Source: Verrucomicrobiota bacterium
GTDB taxonomy: Bacteria > Verrucomicrobiota > Verrucomicrobiia > Limisphaerales > JADJPG01
Assembly: GCA_016713365.1 (NCBI GenBank)
Contig: JADJPG010000006.1
Span: forward strand, 72,286 to 136,285
Direction of reading: 5' to 3'
DNA: 64,000 nucleotides
The position numbers and the translations under genes are program-made. The stretch's first letter is position 1. Each line of letters opens with the position of its first letter. The notes below the pieces were generated by a model, which was given only the letters and a program-made list of their open reading frames with translations, did not search any database and was not told where the DNA came from. Below, piece by piece: positions 1 through 9,165 of the stretch.

Positions 1-858
1 ACCGCCCAGGAGCTCAAGAAGGGCGACTTTGTGAAAATGGCCGGCGTCGAGATTGGCCGCGTCGATGGCATCGAGCTGGAGAACGGTCGCGCCAAGGTCG
101 GCATGAAGATTCAGTCGAAGTACAAGATCAAAACCGACGCCAAAGCCGTGGTGAAGTTCACCGGCCTCATGGGCCAGAACTTTGTCAGCATCGAAGGCGG
201 CACACAAACCGCGCCCGACATCCAGTCCGGATCTCTCGACACCGTCGAGCAGCCCGACCTCAGCGTTCTCATGTCCAAGCTCGAAGGCGTGGCCAGCGGC
301 GTCGAGAACCTCACCAAGAGCTTCAGCACCGACAACCTGAGCACGCTCATGGGACCGCTCACCGACTTCGTGAAACAAAACAGCGGCCCGCTCACCGCCG
401 TCATCGCCAACATGCGCACCGTGTCCGACAACGTCGCGCAGGGCAAAGGCACCGTCGGCCGACTGATCATGGACGACGCGTTCTACCTCGCCGCGTACGG
501 AGCCGTCACCAACCTCCAGCTCGCCACCGGCGACATCAAGAACCTCACCGGCCAGGCCGACGGCATGATCACCCAGGTCCGCACGATCATCGACGGCATC
601 AACGCCGGCAAAGGCACGCTCGGCAAACTCACCAAGGACGAAGCGCTTTACCTCGAGACCACCACTGCGATGACCAACCTCCGCGAGATTCTCCAGAAAA
701 TGAACCGCGGCGACGGCACAGTGGGCAAGCTCATCAACGACGACTCCTTCCTCAAGAACGCGAAGCTCAGCCTCCAGAAACTCGACAAAGCCACCGACGG
801 CCTCGAAGACCAAGGCCCGCTCAGCGTGCTCGGTCTGGCGATCGGAAGTTTGTTTTAG
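1..858 (+). CDS. MlaD/MCE-family lipid transport protein, 5' truncated by window
   Basis: The reading frame is open from base 1, so the true start and N-terminal anchor lie outside the window. The first residues (KGDFVKMAGVEIGRVDGIEL) match the MCE/MlaD core, which forms periplasmic rings that carry phospholipids between membranes with an MlaEF-type ABC transporter. After the MCE fold comes a long helical region with three copies of a short G(K/D)GT(V/L)G(R/K)L motif followed by (M/K)D(D/E)A(F/L)Y or a close variant (near residues 145, 200 and 235), as in long MlaD relatives. It ends in the hydrophobic stretch LGLAIGSLF. The family call is strong; the substrate is not visible. Confidence 0.88.
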   Translation, partial: TAQELKKGDFVKMAGVEIGRVDGIELENGRAKVGMKIQSKYKIKTDAKAVVKFTGLMGQNFVSIEGGTQTAPDIQSGSLDTVEQPDLSVLMSKLEGVASGVENLTKSFSTDNLSTLMGPLTDFVKQNSGPLTAVIANMRTVSDNVAQGKGTVGRLIMDDAFYLAAYGAVTNLQLATGDIKNLTGQADGMITQVRTIIDGINAGKGTLGKLTKDEALYLETTTAMTNLREILQKMNRGDGTVGKLINDDSFLKNAKLSLQKLDKATDGLEDQGPLSVLGLAIGSLF

Positions 859-1107
859 CCATCCAGCCTCAGTAAACAGCCTAACCGGAATTCGGCCGCA
901 GGTCTTCGACTGCATCGTTACGTCGTCTTCGTTCAATCGGAACCCGACGTAGGAGAAGTTCTGCATCGCTCGGCGATAGATCCCCTTCCCTGTCCGGCGC
1001 CGTTCCAAAATTCGCGCCAACCGATAGTTGCCGCCGCCAGCGCCCCGGCGAGAATGGCCGAAATAGTTCGTGAGCTGTGAACGCTGAAACCGTCTAATCC
1101 AAACACC

Positions 1108-2175
1108 ATGCAAAAACTCGTCATCACCCTGCTCGGGCTCGCCACGCTTGTGCTCGCCGTCGTTTGCGCAGCTCAATGGCGACAACTTCGTAGCACCCAG
1201 GAACGCCTCCACGCTGCCGAGGAACTGCACCGCACGGAAGCCACGGCCCGCGAAGTCCAGTCCACCAAGCTCGCCGAACTCGAGCGCGCCAACACCCGGC
1301 TCGATCAGCAGGTCCGCGAGTTTACCAGCGTCACCACCACACTGCGCACCAAGGACGCCACGCAATCCAGCAACCTCACCGCCCTCGCTTCACAGCTCCG
1401 CACGGCGTCGGGTTCCGACGCGGGTGCCGACTCCAAACCGGGCTTCGGCAAGGAAATGGGTGACATGGTGCAGAAGATGATGAAGGACCCCGCCATGCGA
1501 GAGATGATGCGCAGCCAGCAGGAATCCGCGATCAAGATGATGTATGGCGGTCTGCTCAAACAACTGAATCTCTCGCCTGAAGAAAAGGACAAGTTCATGG
1601 GCATCCTCACCGATCTCCAGCTCAAGACGATCGAGAACGCCCAGGGATTGTTCGGCGGAGACACTGCCGCCGTCGATACCACGGCACAAACCCAGGCGAT
1701 CTCCGATTTCAAGAAACAGGCGGACGCCGAAATCAAGGAACTGCTCGGTGAGGAACGGAATAACCAGTTCAAGGATTACCAGGCCAACCTCGGCGAACGC
1801 ATGCAGATCGATCAGCTTCAGGCGCGCCTGACAGAGGCCAATCTTCCTCTGCAAGAGCAACAATCCGCCCAGCTCCTCGACGCCATGAAGGTGGAAAAGA
1901 CCGCGGTCCCGCCACCCATCCCCACGGACGCGAACGAGAATCCAGCCAACCTCAAGAACCTGATGACGTCCGAGAACATCGACAAACAGATCCAGTGGAT
2001 GACCGACTACAATCAGCGCGTGCTGGATCGCGCCGCAGGATTTCTGACTCCGGAACAGCTCAAGAGCTATCGCGAGATGCAGGAACAACAAGCGGCGATG
2101 CAACAGATGGGCCTGAAGATGGCGAAGGAAATGTTCGGCAGCGGCAAAGGCGGGGGCGGCGCACCTGCGAAATAA
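1108..2175 (+). CDS. Membrane-anchored coiled-coil protein, unknown function
   Basis: This 355-residue protein starts with a single hydrophobic anchor (residues 4-22, VITLLGLATLVLAVVCA). A long charged coiled coil follows (about 25-95), then an acidic/methionine-rich helical region (MVQKMMKDPAMREMM) and two segments of the type LSPEEKDKF and LTPEQLKSYREM, which recall the LTP-type helices of Spy/CpxP periplasmic proteins. The tail is Gly/Lys-rich. I do not recognise a named family; the likely location is periplasmic, tethered to the inner membrane. It lies 250 bp downstream of the MlaD gene and may form its own unit. Confidence 0.75.
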   Translation: MQKLVITLLGLATLVLAVVCAAQWRQLRSTQERLHAAEELHRTEATAREVQSTKLAELERANTRLDQQVREFTSVTTTLRTKDATQSSNLTALASQLRTASGSDAGADSKPGFGKEMGDMVQKMMKDPAMREMMRSQQESAIKMMYGGLLKQLNLSPEEKDKFMGILTDLQLKTIENAQGLFGGDTAAVDTTAQTQAISDFKKQADAEIKELLGEERNNQFKDYQANLGERMQIDQLQARLTEANLPLQEQQSAQLLDAMKVEKTAVPPPIPTDANENPANLKNLMTSENIDKQIQWMTDYNQRVLDRAAGFLTPEQLKSYREMQEQQAAMQQMGLKMAKEMFGSGKGGGGAPAK

Positions 2176-2298
2176 ACGCGAAGTTTACGACTTAGCCGAT
2201 TGTTCATTCGCGCACTTGTGCATGACCACTCGGTCGCGGACGAAAAGCCGCGGCGGTTGACAGGGGGGATTTCTGGGTAAGGGTAAGGTCACCATTCA

Positions 2299-3378
2299 AT
2301 GCAAAGGTTCTCTGCCCTTTTACTCTCACTGGCTTTGGCGCACGCGGCGTCGGCAAGTGCGGCACCGCCTCAAAACGATGACTTCGCCACGCGGATGCGT
2401 TTCATCAGCGAGCGCGTAACCGTGACAGCCAACAGCGCGGAGGCGACGAGGGAGGAGGGCGAACCAGAATTGTTTCACGGACTGGGTGTGACTCTGTGGT
2501 GGGGTTACACCGCACCGAAAACCGGCAAGGTTCGCGTGACCGGAATCGTCGGCGACGAGATGTGGCCAAACCCGGACGTGCGGGCGCGATTGTTCATTGG
2601 AGAATCGCTCGAGACGTTGGTGGATTACAACCCGTGGGGCTTCTTGCTCAGCAGCGATGGCAGCCAGACCACGGAATTCGAAGTGATCGCGGGGATGGAA
2701 TATCAGATCATGACCGACACCATCGTGCCGGCTCCGCACATTGGATATCGCGGCCCTGTGACGCTGAGTTTCGAGTATCTGCCCACACCAACGAATGACG
2801 CATTCGCCAACCGCATGACGGTGACCGGGGATGCTGCGTTGGTGAGTGGAACCACGGAAGGTGCCACGAGAGAGGCAATGGAGCCGCGTCCGGAGAAAGG
2901 GTATGACGAGCACACCGTCTGGTATTCCTGGACGCCGGATACCTCGGGCCGCGCGAATTTCGTTTTCACGCCGAAATTCGGCAGCGAAGGAAAACGGCTG
3001 GTGGTTTACACGAACCACACGCTGGCGAGCTTGGTTCCCGTCGTTCTCGATGATTGCTGCAGCTACACTCGCAATTCCTTCAGCGTGACCGGCGGACAAA
3101 TGTATCATTTGGCAGTGTCGAGTCCGTTCAACGAGACGTCGCCGTTTGAGTTTGCCCTGTCTTTGAACGCCCGACCCGTGCTCACGGTTCCCACCTTTAC
3201 GCATTTCGGAATCGTCGTGAACGTGTTCGGCCAACGCGACCGCACGTATCGGGTCGAGTCCTCGACGAACCTAGTAAATTGGACACCGTTGAGCAGCGGC
3301 GGATACGTCGACGATTCAGCGCCGACTCCCCGGCGTTTCTATCGCGCGGTGCTCGTGCCGGAAGCGTTCGCAAGGTAA
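2299..3378 (+). CDS. Secreted beta-sandwich protein of verrucomicrobial type
   Basis: This 359-residue protein has a clear signal peptide (ending SASAAPP). It contains two tandem domains that each begin with a NDxFAxRM motif (NDDFATRMRF near residue 26 and NDAFANRMTV near 165) and contain a W(W/Y)xYTAP or WYSWTPDTSGR core. These are pre-peptidase-C-like jelly-roll modules found in secreted proteins. The C-terminus (YRVESSTNLVNWTPLSSGG...RRFYRAVLVP) is the end module very common in secreted proteins of Verrucomicrobiota. No catalytic site is visible; a binding or cell-surface role is a guess. Confidence 0.8.
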   Translation: MQRFSALLLSLALAHAASASAAPPQNDDFATRMRFISERVTVTANSAEATREEGEPELFHGLGVTLWWGYTAPKTGKVRVTGIVGDEMWPNPDVRARLFIGESLETLVDYNPWGFLLSSDGSQTTEFEVIAGMEYQIMTDTIVPAPHIGYRGPVTLSFEYLPTPTNDAFANRMTVTGDAALVSGTTEGATREAMEPRPEKGYDEHTVWYSWTPDTSGRANFVFTPKFGSEGKRLVVYTNHTLASLVPVVLDDCCSYTRNSFSVTGGQMYHLAVSSPFNETSPFEFALSLNARPVLTVPTFTHFGIVVNVFGQRDRTYRVESSTNLVNWTPLSSGGYVDDSAPTPRRFYRAVLVPEAFAR

Positions 3379-3518
3379 CGGTCTCCTAAAGGACCAAGGT
3401 GCTTCAATAGCCCGATAATCATTGGAGCAGGCGTGAGCACGGTAGAATCAAAGTCGCCGTTCGGGGAACTTGACCTCCCACCCTAGTTTGCCACACCATC
3501 TGATAAGTAATGAAGGCA

Positions 3519-3647
3519 ATGACGAGCAATTATCATGTCGCACTGGCCACCCGCCAGACGCGCGTGATTGCCATCGTTGCTGCGATGCGTCCGCTGTGGC
3601 TGGTCGCGATTAAGCGCGCACCGGGTGAGCAGGAGGGACCACACTAA
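3519..3647 (+). CDS. Possible 42-aa leader peptide upstream of MFS gene
   Basis: A short ORF starts at ATG 3519 after an AAGG that lies very close to it (3513-3516) and encodes 42 residues rich in Ala, Val, Ile and Arg (MTSNYHVALATRQTRVIAIV then AAMRPLWLVAIK and a polar tail). It ends 18 bases before a strong intrinsic-terminator hairpin that itself ends just before the MFS start. This arrangement (short peptide with clusters of branched and aliphatic residues, hairpin with T-tract, then gene) is what translational attenuators look like, but no amino-acid biosynthesis gene follows and there is no second evidence that it is translated. Confidence 0.35.
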   Translation: MTSNYHVALATRQTRVIAIVAAMRPLWLVAIKRAPGEQEGPH

Positions 3648-3665
3648 TCGACATTGAGATTTCCC

Positions 3666-3699
3666 AACCCTGCCCACCGAAAGGTCGGCAGGGTTTTTT
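3666..3699 (+). terminator. Intrinsic terminator or attenuator hairpin before the MFS gene
   Basis: A 9-bp perfect stem (AACCCTGCC at 3666-3674 with GGCAGGGTT at 3687-3695) is capped by one mismatch, a further 3-bp stem and a GAAA tetraloop, and runs into six T residues (3694-3699). The MFS ATG follows at 3707, so read-through must be needed to express that gene from any promoter upstream of the hairpin. Confidence 0.8.
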
Positions 3700-3706
3700 G
3701 TTTTCC

Positions 3707-4939
3707 ATGAGCACAACCCATCCCCCGCCCCAACCCCAGCCGCTGCTGTCGACGTTGCGATCGTTCCCGCGTCCCGTCTGGGTTTTGTTCGCCGGCGTGT
3801 TCCTGAACAAGTTCGGCACGTTCGTCGTGCCGTTCCTGACGATTTACCTGACTCGCCGCGGTTTCAGCGCTACGGAGGCCGGCATGGCGTTCGGCGCGTA
3901 TGGCGTGGGGCGAATCGCCGCCGCACTGCTGGGCGGCCAGCTCGCGGACACCATTGGCCGCCGGAATACGATTCTCGTTTCGATGCTGTCCACCGCCGTG
4001 ATCATGCTGCTGCTCTCGCAGGCGGAATCGTTGCTGGCGATCACGTTGCTCACGGCATGCGTCAGCCTGACGGGTGAAATGTATGTGCCGGCGTGCGCCG
4101 CGATGCTGGCGGACCTCACGCCGCCGCACCAGCGCGTGACGACGTTCTCGACTTACCGCATGGCGTTTAATGCAGGATGGGCGTTTGGACCGGCCGCGGC
4201 CGCCTTCATCGCAGCGCATTCGTTCACGTGGCTGTTCATCGGCGACGCGATCACCTCCCTGCTCTTCGCCGTGATCGCATGGCGCTGGTTGCCGAAAGTC
4301 CGGAGCACCACGAAGGAAGCCGGCTGGAGCGAAGCCGTGAGCGTTATCGTCCGCGATGGACGTTTCCGCCAGGTCGCGCTCGCCACGTTGTTCATCGGTC
4401 TCGCGCTCCATCAAGTCGTGTCGACGTTTGGCCTGCACGTCACGTCACTCGGCTTCAGCGACGCCACTTATGGCACCCTACTCTCCTTCAACGGACTGCT
4501 GGTGCTTTGCTGTGAACTGTCGCTCACCCGCGTCACCTCGCGCTATCCGGCGCGGCTGATGATGGCGACCGGCTATTTGCTGATGGGCCTCGCGCTCACG
4601 TTGAACCTGGTGTTCCACACCGTCCCGACGTTGTTTGTCGTCATGGCAGTTCTCACGCTCGGCGAAATGATCTTCGCGCCCGTGGCGACCGCCTACGTCT
4701 CGAGTCTCGCCCCCGCGAACATGCGCGGGCGTTACATCGGCGGCTGGGCGATGGCGAACTCCCTCTCCATGGCGCTCGCTCCGAACCTCGGCATGGCGTT
4801 GTTCGGATGGAAACCTGCTGCGCTCTGGATGGCGTGTGGTGTCACCGCATTGCTGGCGGCGATTACCATCGTAAGAAATTCGAGCGAGCGGCGAACAATT
4901 CCGACAGTTGCCGCGCCACTGACAGCCCGCAGCGACTGA
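3707..4939 (+). CDS. MFS transporter (drug/metabolite exporter-like)
   Basis: About 410 residues with the hydrophobicity of a 12-helix major facilitator permease. Loop 2-3 carries the MFS signature region GGQLADTIGRRNTI after helix 2, and the second half begins after a charged cytoplasmic loop (RSTTKEAGWSEAVSVIVRDG). An upstream TTG at 3698 is in frame but falls inside the T-tract of the terminator, so the ATG at 3707 is the better start. The TTHPPPQPQP N-terminus is a soluble tail. Substrate cannot be told. Expression may be controlled by the hairpin immediately upstream. Confidence 0.88.
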   Translation: MSTTHPPPQPQPLLSTLRSFPRPVWVLFAGVFLNKFGTFVVPFLTIYLTRRGFSATEAGMAFGAYGVGRIAAALLGGQLADTIGRRNTILVSMLSTAVIMLLLSQAESLLAITLLTACVSLTGEMYVPACAAMLADLTPPHQRVTTFSTYRMAFNAGWAFGPAAAAFIAAHSFTWLFIGDAITSLLFAVIAWRWLPKVRSTTKEAGWSEAVSVIVRDGRFRQVALATLFIGLALHQVVSTFGLHVTSLGFSDATYGTLLSFNGLLVLCCELSLTRVTSRYPARLMMATGYLLMGLALTLNLVFHTVPTLFVVMAVLTLGEMIFAPVATAYVSSLAPANMRGRYIGGWAMANSLSMALAPNLGMALFGWKPAALWMACGVTALLAAITIVRNSSERRTIPTVAAPLTARSD

Positions 4940-4982
4940 ACAAGGGCGGAGACGAAACGGAACGTGTGCTTTTTCACGCCGC

Positions 4983-5011
4983 TTGACCCGGTGGTTCGTG
5001 AGCCCCATATT
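4983..5011 (+). promoter_or_regulatory. Putative sigma-70-type promoter of ssrA
   Basis: TTGACC (4983-4988) and CATATT (5006-5011) are separated by 17 bases and lie 14 bases before the first base of the mature tmRNA. Spacing and the -35 match are good; the -10 match is moderate. Confidence 0.5.
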
Positions 5012-5024
5012 GGTCTCGCTCGCT

Positions 5025-5375
5025 GGGGGCGTACTGGTTTCGACCATGAAGAAGCGCCAGAGGCGGCATGCCGAGGATGGTACGTTGGCCTCGTTAATCA
5101 TCGGACCAAAAATTAAAAGCTAACGAAGAATTGGCTCTCGCGGCCTAAGTGCCACGACGTTCTCACCGCACACCTGCTCAGGTGAAGAACGCAACAGCAG
5201 GTTAGGTGAAGTGCGGAGACAGCGCGTATTTCACTGAAGCTATTTCATGCTGGCTAAGCAGCAGGACTCGAGTTCGGGCGTCATCCTGTAGCCGACAACA
5301 TACCCCGAACTAAGCATGTAGTCGCGGCTGGTTCTCCTACTTGGGACGCGGGTTCAACTCCCGCCGCCTCCACCA
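5025..5375 (+). ncRNA. ssrA: tmRNA (transfer-messenger RNA)
   Basis: The 5' end GGGGGCGTACTGGTTTCGAC is the conserved tmRNA start. It pairs over seven base pairs with the 3' acceptor strand CGCCTCC, followed by A and an encoded CCA at 5373-5375. The 3' part has the T-arm GGTTCAACTCC. The mRNA-like segment resumes at GCT 5119 and reads ANEELALAA then TAA (5146-5148), giving a degradation tag that ends in the LAA recognised by ClpXP. The 351-nt length and single-piece structure are normal. It rescues stalled ribosomes together with SmpB, which is not encoded in this window. Confidence 0.97.
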
Positions 5376-5614
5376 TTTTAGCGTCTTACCGGCGGCAGCA
5401 CTTAGCCCCCCGGAAATCTCCGTGGCGGCCGCGGCAAATTAGCCGGCAACCTCCCAGCCAATCGAGCATTCAGGTGGGCGAGTCAATTCGAAGAACAGAC
5501 TCTGCCCAAGATTGAGCTGGGCGAAACGAATTTCCGGGTGCGAAAGGGGCGCAAGACCAACCATGTCACCGCGATGCCCGGGAGACTGGGTTCAGCGATC
5601 TAAACGCGATTGGG

Positions 5615-6034
5615 TTAAAACAGTTCTCCATCCTTGAAGAAGCGTTTCAGCTCAACGGCAGCAGTGTCAGCGGAGTCCGAGGCGTGACAGACGTTGACCA
5701 TGACATCAACCCCGAAATCGCCACGAATGGTTCCTTTCGACGCCTTTTTGGAGTCAGTCGGCCCAAGGAGTTCGCGCATTCTGACAACCGCATTCTCCCC
5801 TTCGAGCGCCAGCGCGATCACCGGGCTGCGCTGCATAAACCGCTGCACCTCGGGAAAAAACGGCTTGTCGGCGATATGCGCGTAATGCTCACGCAAGAGT
5901 GCGTCCTCGAAGCGGAACATTTTGACTCCGCGAATCCGCAGACCGGCAGCTTCGAAGCGAGAGGTGACCGAACCCACGATCTGCTTCTCGATCGCGTCAG
6001 GTTTGAGCAAAACAAGCGTAGTTTCCAGCGACAT
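5615..6034 (-). CDS. ndk: Nucleoside diphosphate kinase
   Basis: This 139-residue protein has the usual Ndk length and features: the N-terminal ETTLVLLKPDAIEK strand, the Kpn-like region, the nucleotide-binding segment GPTDSKKASKGTIRGDFG, and the phosphohistidine motif NVCHASDS near residue 118 (normally NxxHGSDS). It transfers the gamma phosphate between NTPs and NDPs through the active-site His. It appears to be a single-gene unit, convergent with ssrA. Confidence 0.97.
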   Translation of the reverse strand: MSLETTLVLLKPDAIEKQIVGSVTSRFEAAGLRIRGVKMFRFEDALLREHYAHIADKPFFPEVQRFMQRSPVIALALEGENAVVRMRELLGPTDSKKASKGTIRGDFGVDVMVNVCHASDSADTAAVELKRFFKDGELF

Positions 6035-6147
6035 AGGACTTCATGGCTAACCCATTGGACCTCGCCGGTCAATCATTGCGCATTCCTCCTGCTGTCGAAT
6101 CCAGTCGAATTCGCCCTCGCCAAACGCAAAACACTTCACAAAAAAAG

Positions 6148-6175
6148 AAGGCGGGCCTGACAGCAGGCCCGCCTT
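6148..6175 (-). terminator. Intrinsic terminator of the phytase/PhoX-like gene
   Basis: A 10-bp GC-rich perfect stem (6150-6159 with 6164-6173) encloses an ACAG loop and is flanked by A-rich sequence on the left and TTTTG on the right. On the minus strand the stem is followed by a T-run, and it lies 30 bases past the likely stop at 6205. It sits upstream of ndk, so it insulates the two minus-strand genes. Confidence 0.85.
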
Positions 6176-6563
6176 TTGTTTAAACGATACTCTCTGGGCT
6201 TTACTCAGCGATTACGGAGCATCAGCAGGAGTTGACCGTCCTCCACAGTGTTCGCCACGGGCGCACGGGTTGGCGAGTGCGCCTGCACATCGAACAACCA
6301 AGAGTCGGCACCGAAGAGCGTCGTGCCATCGATGATGCCGGAGGTTTCCCACACGCCAGGAGTCGGTGCGCTGCCATCACGACCCCAGTTGAGAGTTCCG
6401 CGACGATGTCGATCTCGCCGTTGAGCAGGTTCAAGTGCCAGATGTTGCCCTTGTGACCCGCCCAGCCATCACAGGACGGCTCTGCCCGGTGCCGTCTTCC
6501 TGAATCATGATGGAGTCCTTGCCGACGCCAATGTTGTCGGGACTGACAGCAATGTCTCCGCCC

Positions 6564-9113
6564 TCAGCAACAATCTGGTCGGCGTTGTAGATGACGCTCA
6601 GGCGCGCCGGACCGAGCACGTTGCGGTAGTTCAAACGCGAGCTGGTAGAGGCGGCCAAGCTGGTTTCCAGGACCACCGCCCGTGGTGTCGAAGAAGAACT
6701 GGTTCGGATTATAGGGACGGAATCCGCCATCCTCGACGCGGTCGAAGGCGAAGGCGCCCACAGCGTCGGAAGCTGCTTCCAGTTCCACGTCGGTCATAGT
6801 ATCTGCACCAGGAATCTCAACCCAGCGTCCGGTCAGCGAACCTTCCGTGAATTCAAGTTCATTCGTCGGCCAGCCGTCGTTGGCCACGAAGACGTAGAGC
6901 TTGCCGTTATCGAGGCCGTTGCGACGGAGCGGTCCGGCGTTTTTCGAATAGTCCTTTTGCCCGACATACATGTAGAGCTGGCATTGACCGACTTCGCCAT
7001 CTTCCATGCACATGATCACCGTTTCCTTGCTGCGGTGCGGACGAGGCACGGCGTTTTCCCACGCGAGATGGCCGAGCTTCGGCAGCGTCCAGGCGGCGTT
7101 ATCGAACACCGCCACCGCGATTCCGCCTTTGCCGTCGAAGGTGTTGGTGCCGCCGGATTCCTCACCCGCGAAGTAGATCGGGCGGTCAAATCCCGCATCA
7201 CGCCAGGCCAGGGCGCCGGCGCAGAACCGCGAGAAGGCCGGAGTGCTGTTGCTCACCGTGGCGGTGGGACCGACGAGCACGTTTTCCGCATACACAGTGT
7301 CGTAGGCGACGTCACCGGAGAGCACCGATGAATCAGCAGCGAGCTGGAGCTTTGAGACAAATGCGCCGCGATAGAGGCTGGCCCACCAGGGTTCGGAACG
7401 CGCGGAGTTCACAACTTCATGGTTCATGAAGAGCGTCGTCGTACCGTCCGGATTACCGTAGGCACCGAGGCCGTCCGGAATCCCGATCATCTGGAAGAGT
7501 TCACCTGGATTGCTCGTGCGCGGAACGCGATCGCCGACGCTGAGGATCGGGATGATGCTGTAGTCATCACCCACCGGCAGCGCATACGGTGTCACACTGG
7601 TGCGGAAGCCAGTCACGCGACCACGACTGTCATGCGGCACATAAACCGTGGTGACGCCAATCGAGGAATTGCCCGCTTCGTCCGTGCAACGGACCGTGAT
7701 GGTGTAGAAGCGACCGAAGCCGATGCCGAGACGTTGAGCGCGCAGGTTGGCGGCGAGCGAACCAGTGACTTCCCAGTCCACCTGATCCACCTCGTCCTTC
7801 TTGTCGTTGCGGCGACCTTTCTTGTAGTCATCCTTGTCATCGTCCTTATCGCCCCAGCCCTTTTTGCGGCGGGAGGATTGCTCGTTGCTGGTGATCGAAA
7901 TGATCTCCGAAGTAAGCGTACTGGAGCAATTGTCCGTACCAGTAACCGTGACAGTGATCGGCACCATTTTGTTGTCGGGCGGCCAGAGCTGTTTGAGGCT
8001 CGGCGTCACGCTCGTGATGATGGGAGGCGTCGTATCGACGACGGTCACCGTGGTCGTGCAGGGAGCGCTTTGGTTACCTGCGGCGTCGGTGCCCACAAAC
8101 GTGAGCGTGTGCGTGCCGAGTCCGAGCGGCGTCGTCTGCGACGGCGTTTGAGTCACCGTCACGGGAGCAGCGCTGTTGTCCGCAGTGAGAACCTTCGAGC
8201 GCAAGTCGACTAGCGCCGTGCAATTCGTTCCCGCGCTTACGGTCGCCGGAGCCGGGCAAGTGATCGTGGGCGCAATCGCGTCCGCGCCGATGCGATATGC
8301 GAGAAGCATGTTGTCTGCGAAGCTGGTGTTGGTGCCAACCGCGATGCCGTTGTGATAAACAATGGGAGCCTTGAAGTCGTTGTCGTTACCCACGAGCAAG
8401 AGATAGTCGCTCGGCGCCGCGGCGTCGTTGAGCGGAATCACCGCCAGCGCTTCCCACTTCTCCGAGAGCGTGTTGATGTTCTGATTCGAGGGCGCGAGAT
8501 TCAGACCGAACTTGGCGAGTTGGGAAGCACCCAGCATGTCGACCAGATCACGGCTCGCCACCGCAACGATGTTGCTGGGAAGACCGGCGCGCGGGAGGGA
8601 GAGCTGTCCCGGAGCCTGCTTTTCCAGATCGTAAGGAGTTCCGAGAATGTTAGACGCGGCGCTCGCATCGACTTCCACGACGCGCTTGTAGAGGAAGTTA
8701 CCGCCGTCACCGCCGAGACCACGACTGTCACGCTGAAGGATGAGATACTTCGTATCGCTCAACGCGAGGATCTCGCTCACCGGCGTGTGACGGTTGTTCG
8801 CTTCCGCTGCACTGAGCGGGAGCACGTGGATGTATTCAGCGATCGGCTGCTGATACGTCGTGGACGCCGGATCGATATCGAACACGAGGATGCGCGTGTT
8901 GCGGCTCGGGTTGCGGCTTTCACCGTCCTGAGTGAGCGGAGACTGGATGCACGCGACGAGTTTCTTCCCGTCGGGCGTTACGCTTAGGCCTTCCATGCCG
9001 CGATTGTTGTGGCGACCGGAATCCGCCGCGGAGCTCAAGCCGCCGGTCAAGAAATTGATCGCGCGGGGATAGTTGGTGCCGAACCGCGGAATCAGCGCGT
9101 CCGGCAGCGGCAA
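6564..9113 (-). CDS. Main fragment: phytase-like propeller, HYR domain and PhoX-like domain
   Basis: This is the largest open piece. Its true upstream limit is the frame change near 9240, not the Met at 9113. Residues 1-285 finish the phytase-like propeller (NNRGMEGLSVTPDGKKLVA, SEKWEALAVIPLND). Next is a HYR-type Ig domain (APTITCPAPATVSAGTNCTA) and a second one with a charged KKGWGDKDDDKDDYKKGRRN insert. From about 505 comes a DUF839/PhoX-like region (NHEVVNSARSEPWW, FAGEESGGTNTFDGKGGIAV, MCMEDGEVGQCQLYMYVG). Joining two phosphoester-hydrolase-like propellers in one chain suggests a role in organic phosphate use; no activity is shown. The last 20 residues are out of frame. Confidence 0.75.
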   Translation of the reverse strand: MPLPDALIPRFGTNYPRAINFLTGGLSSAADSGRHNNRGMEGLSVTPDGKKLVACIQSPLTQDGESRNPSRNTRILVFDIDPASTTYQQPIAEYIHVLPLSAAEANNRHTPVSEILALSDTKYLILQRDSRGLGGDGGNFLYKRVVEVDASAASNILGTPYDLEKQAPGQLSLPRAGLPSNIVAVASRDLVDMLGASQLAKFGLNLAPSNQNINTLSEKWEALAVIPLNDAAAPSDYLLLVGNDNDFKAPIVYHNGIAVGTNTSFADNMLLAYRIGADAIAPTITCPAPATVSAGTNCTALVDLRSKVLTADNSAAPVTVTQTPSQTTPLGLGTHTLTFVGTDAAGNQSAPCTTTVTVVDTTPPIITSVTPSLKQLWPPDNKMVPITVTVTGTDNCSSTLTSEIISITSNEQSSRRKKGWGDKDDDKDDYKKGRRNDKKDEVDQVDWEVTGSLAANLRAQRLGIGFGRFYTITVRCTDEAGNSSIGVTTVYVPHDSRGRVTGFRTSVTPYALPVGDDYSIIPILSVGDRVPRTSNPGELFQMIGIPDGLGAYGNPDGTTTLFMNHEVVNSARSEPWWASLYRGAFVSKLQLAADSSVLSGDVAYDTVYAENVLVGPTATVSNSTPAFSRFCAGALAWRDAGFDRPIYFAGEESGGTNTFDGKGGIAVAVFDNAAWTLPKLGHLAWENAVPRPHRSKETVIMCMEDGEVGQCQLYMYVGQKDYSKNAGPLRRNGLDNGKLYVFVANDGWPTNELEFTEGSLTGRWVEIPGADTMTDVELEAASDAVGAFAFDRVEDGGFRPYNPNQFFFDTTGGGPGNQLGRLYQLAFELPQRARSGAPERHLQRRPDCC

Positions 9114-9165
9114 CGAACCGAGCAGCGCGCCCGCGTTGTCGAAGCGATAGACGAAAGGACCGTAT

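Noticed and set aside
2326..3234. 302-codon minus-strand open frame opposite the secreted protein at 2299-3378
   Set aside because: His/Arg-rich translation typical of an antisense frame; the plus-strand gene has a signal peptide and conserved repeats.
5463..5603. Open frame after tmRNA (VRKGRKTNHVTAMPGRL) that recalls part of a tyrosine integrase
   Set aside because: Too short, no catalytic residues and no start; likeness rests on one basic stretch. tmRNA is a common integration site, but this is not enough to call a remnant.
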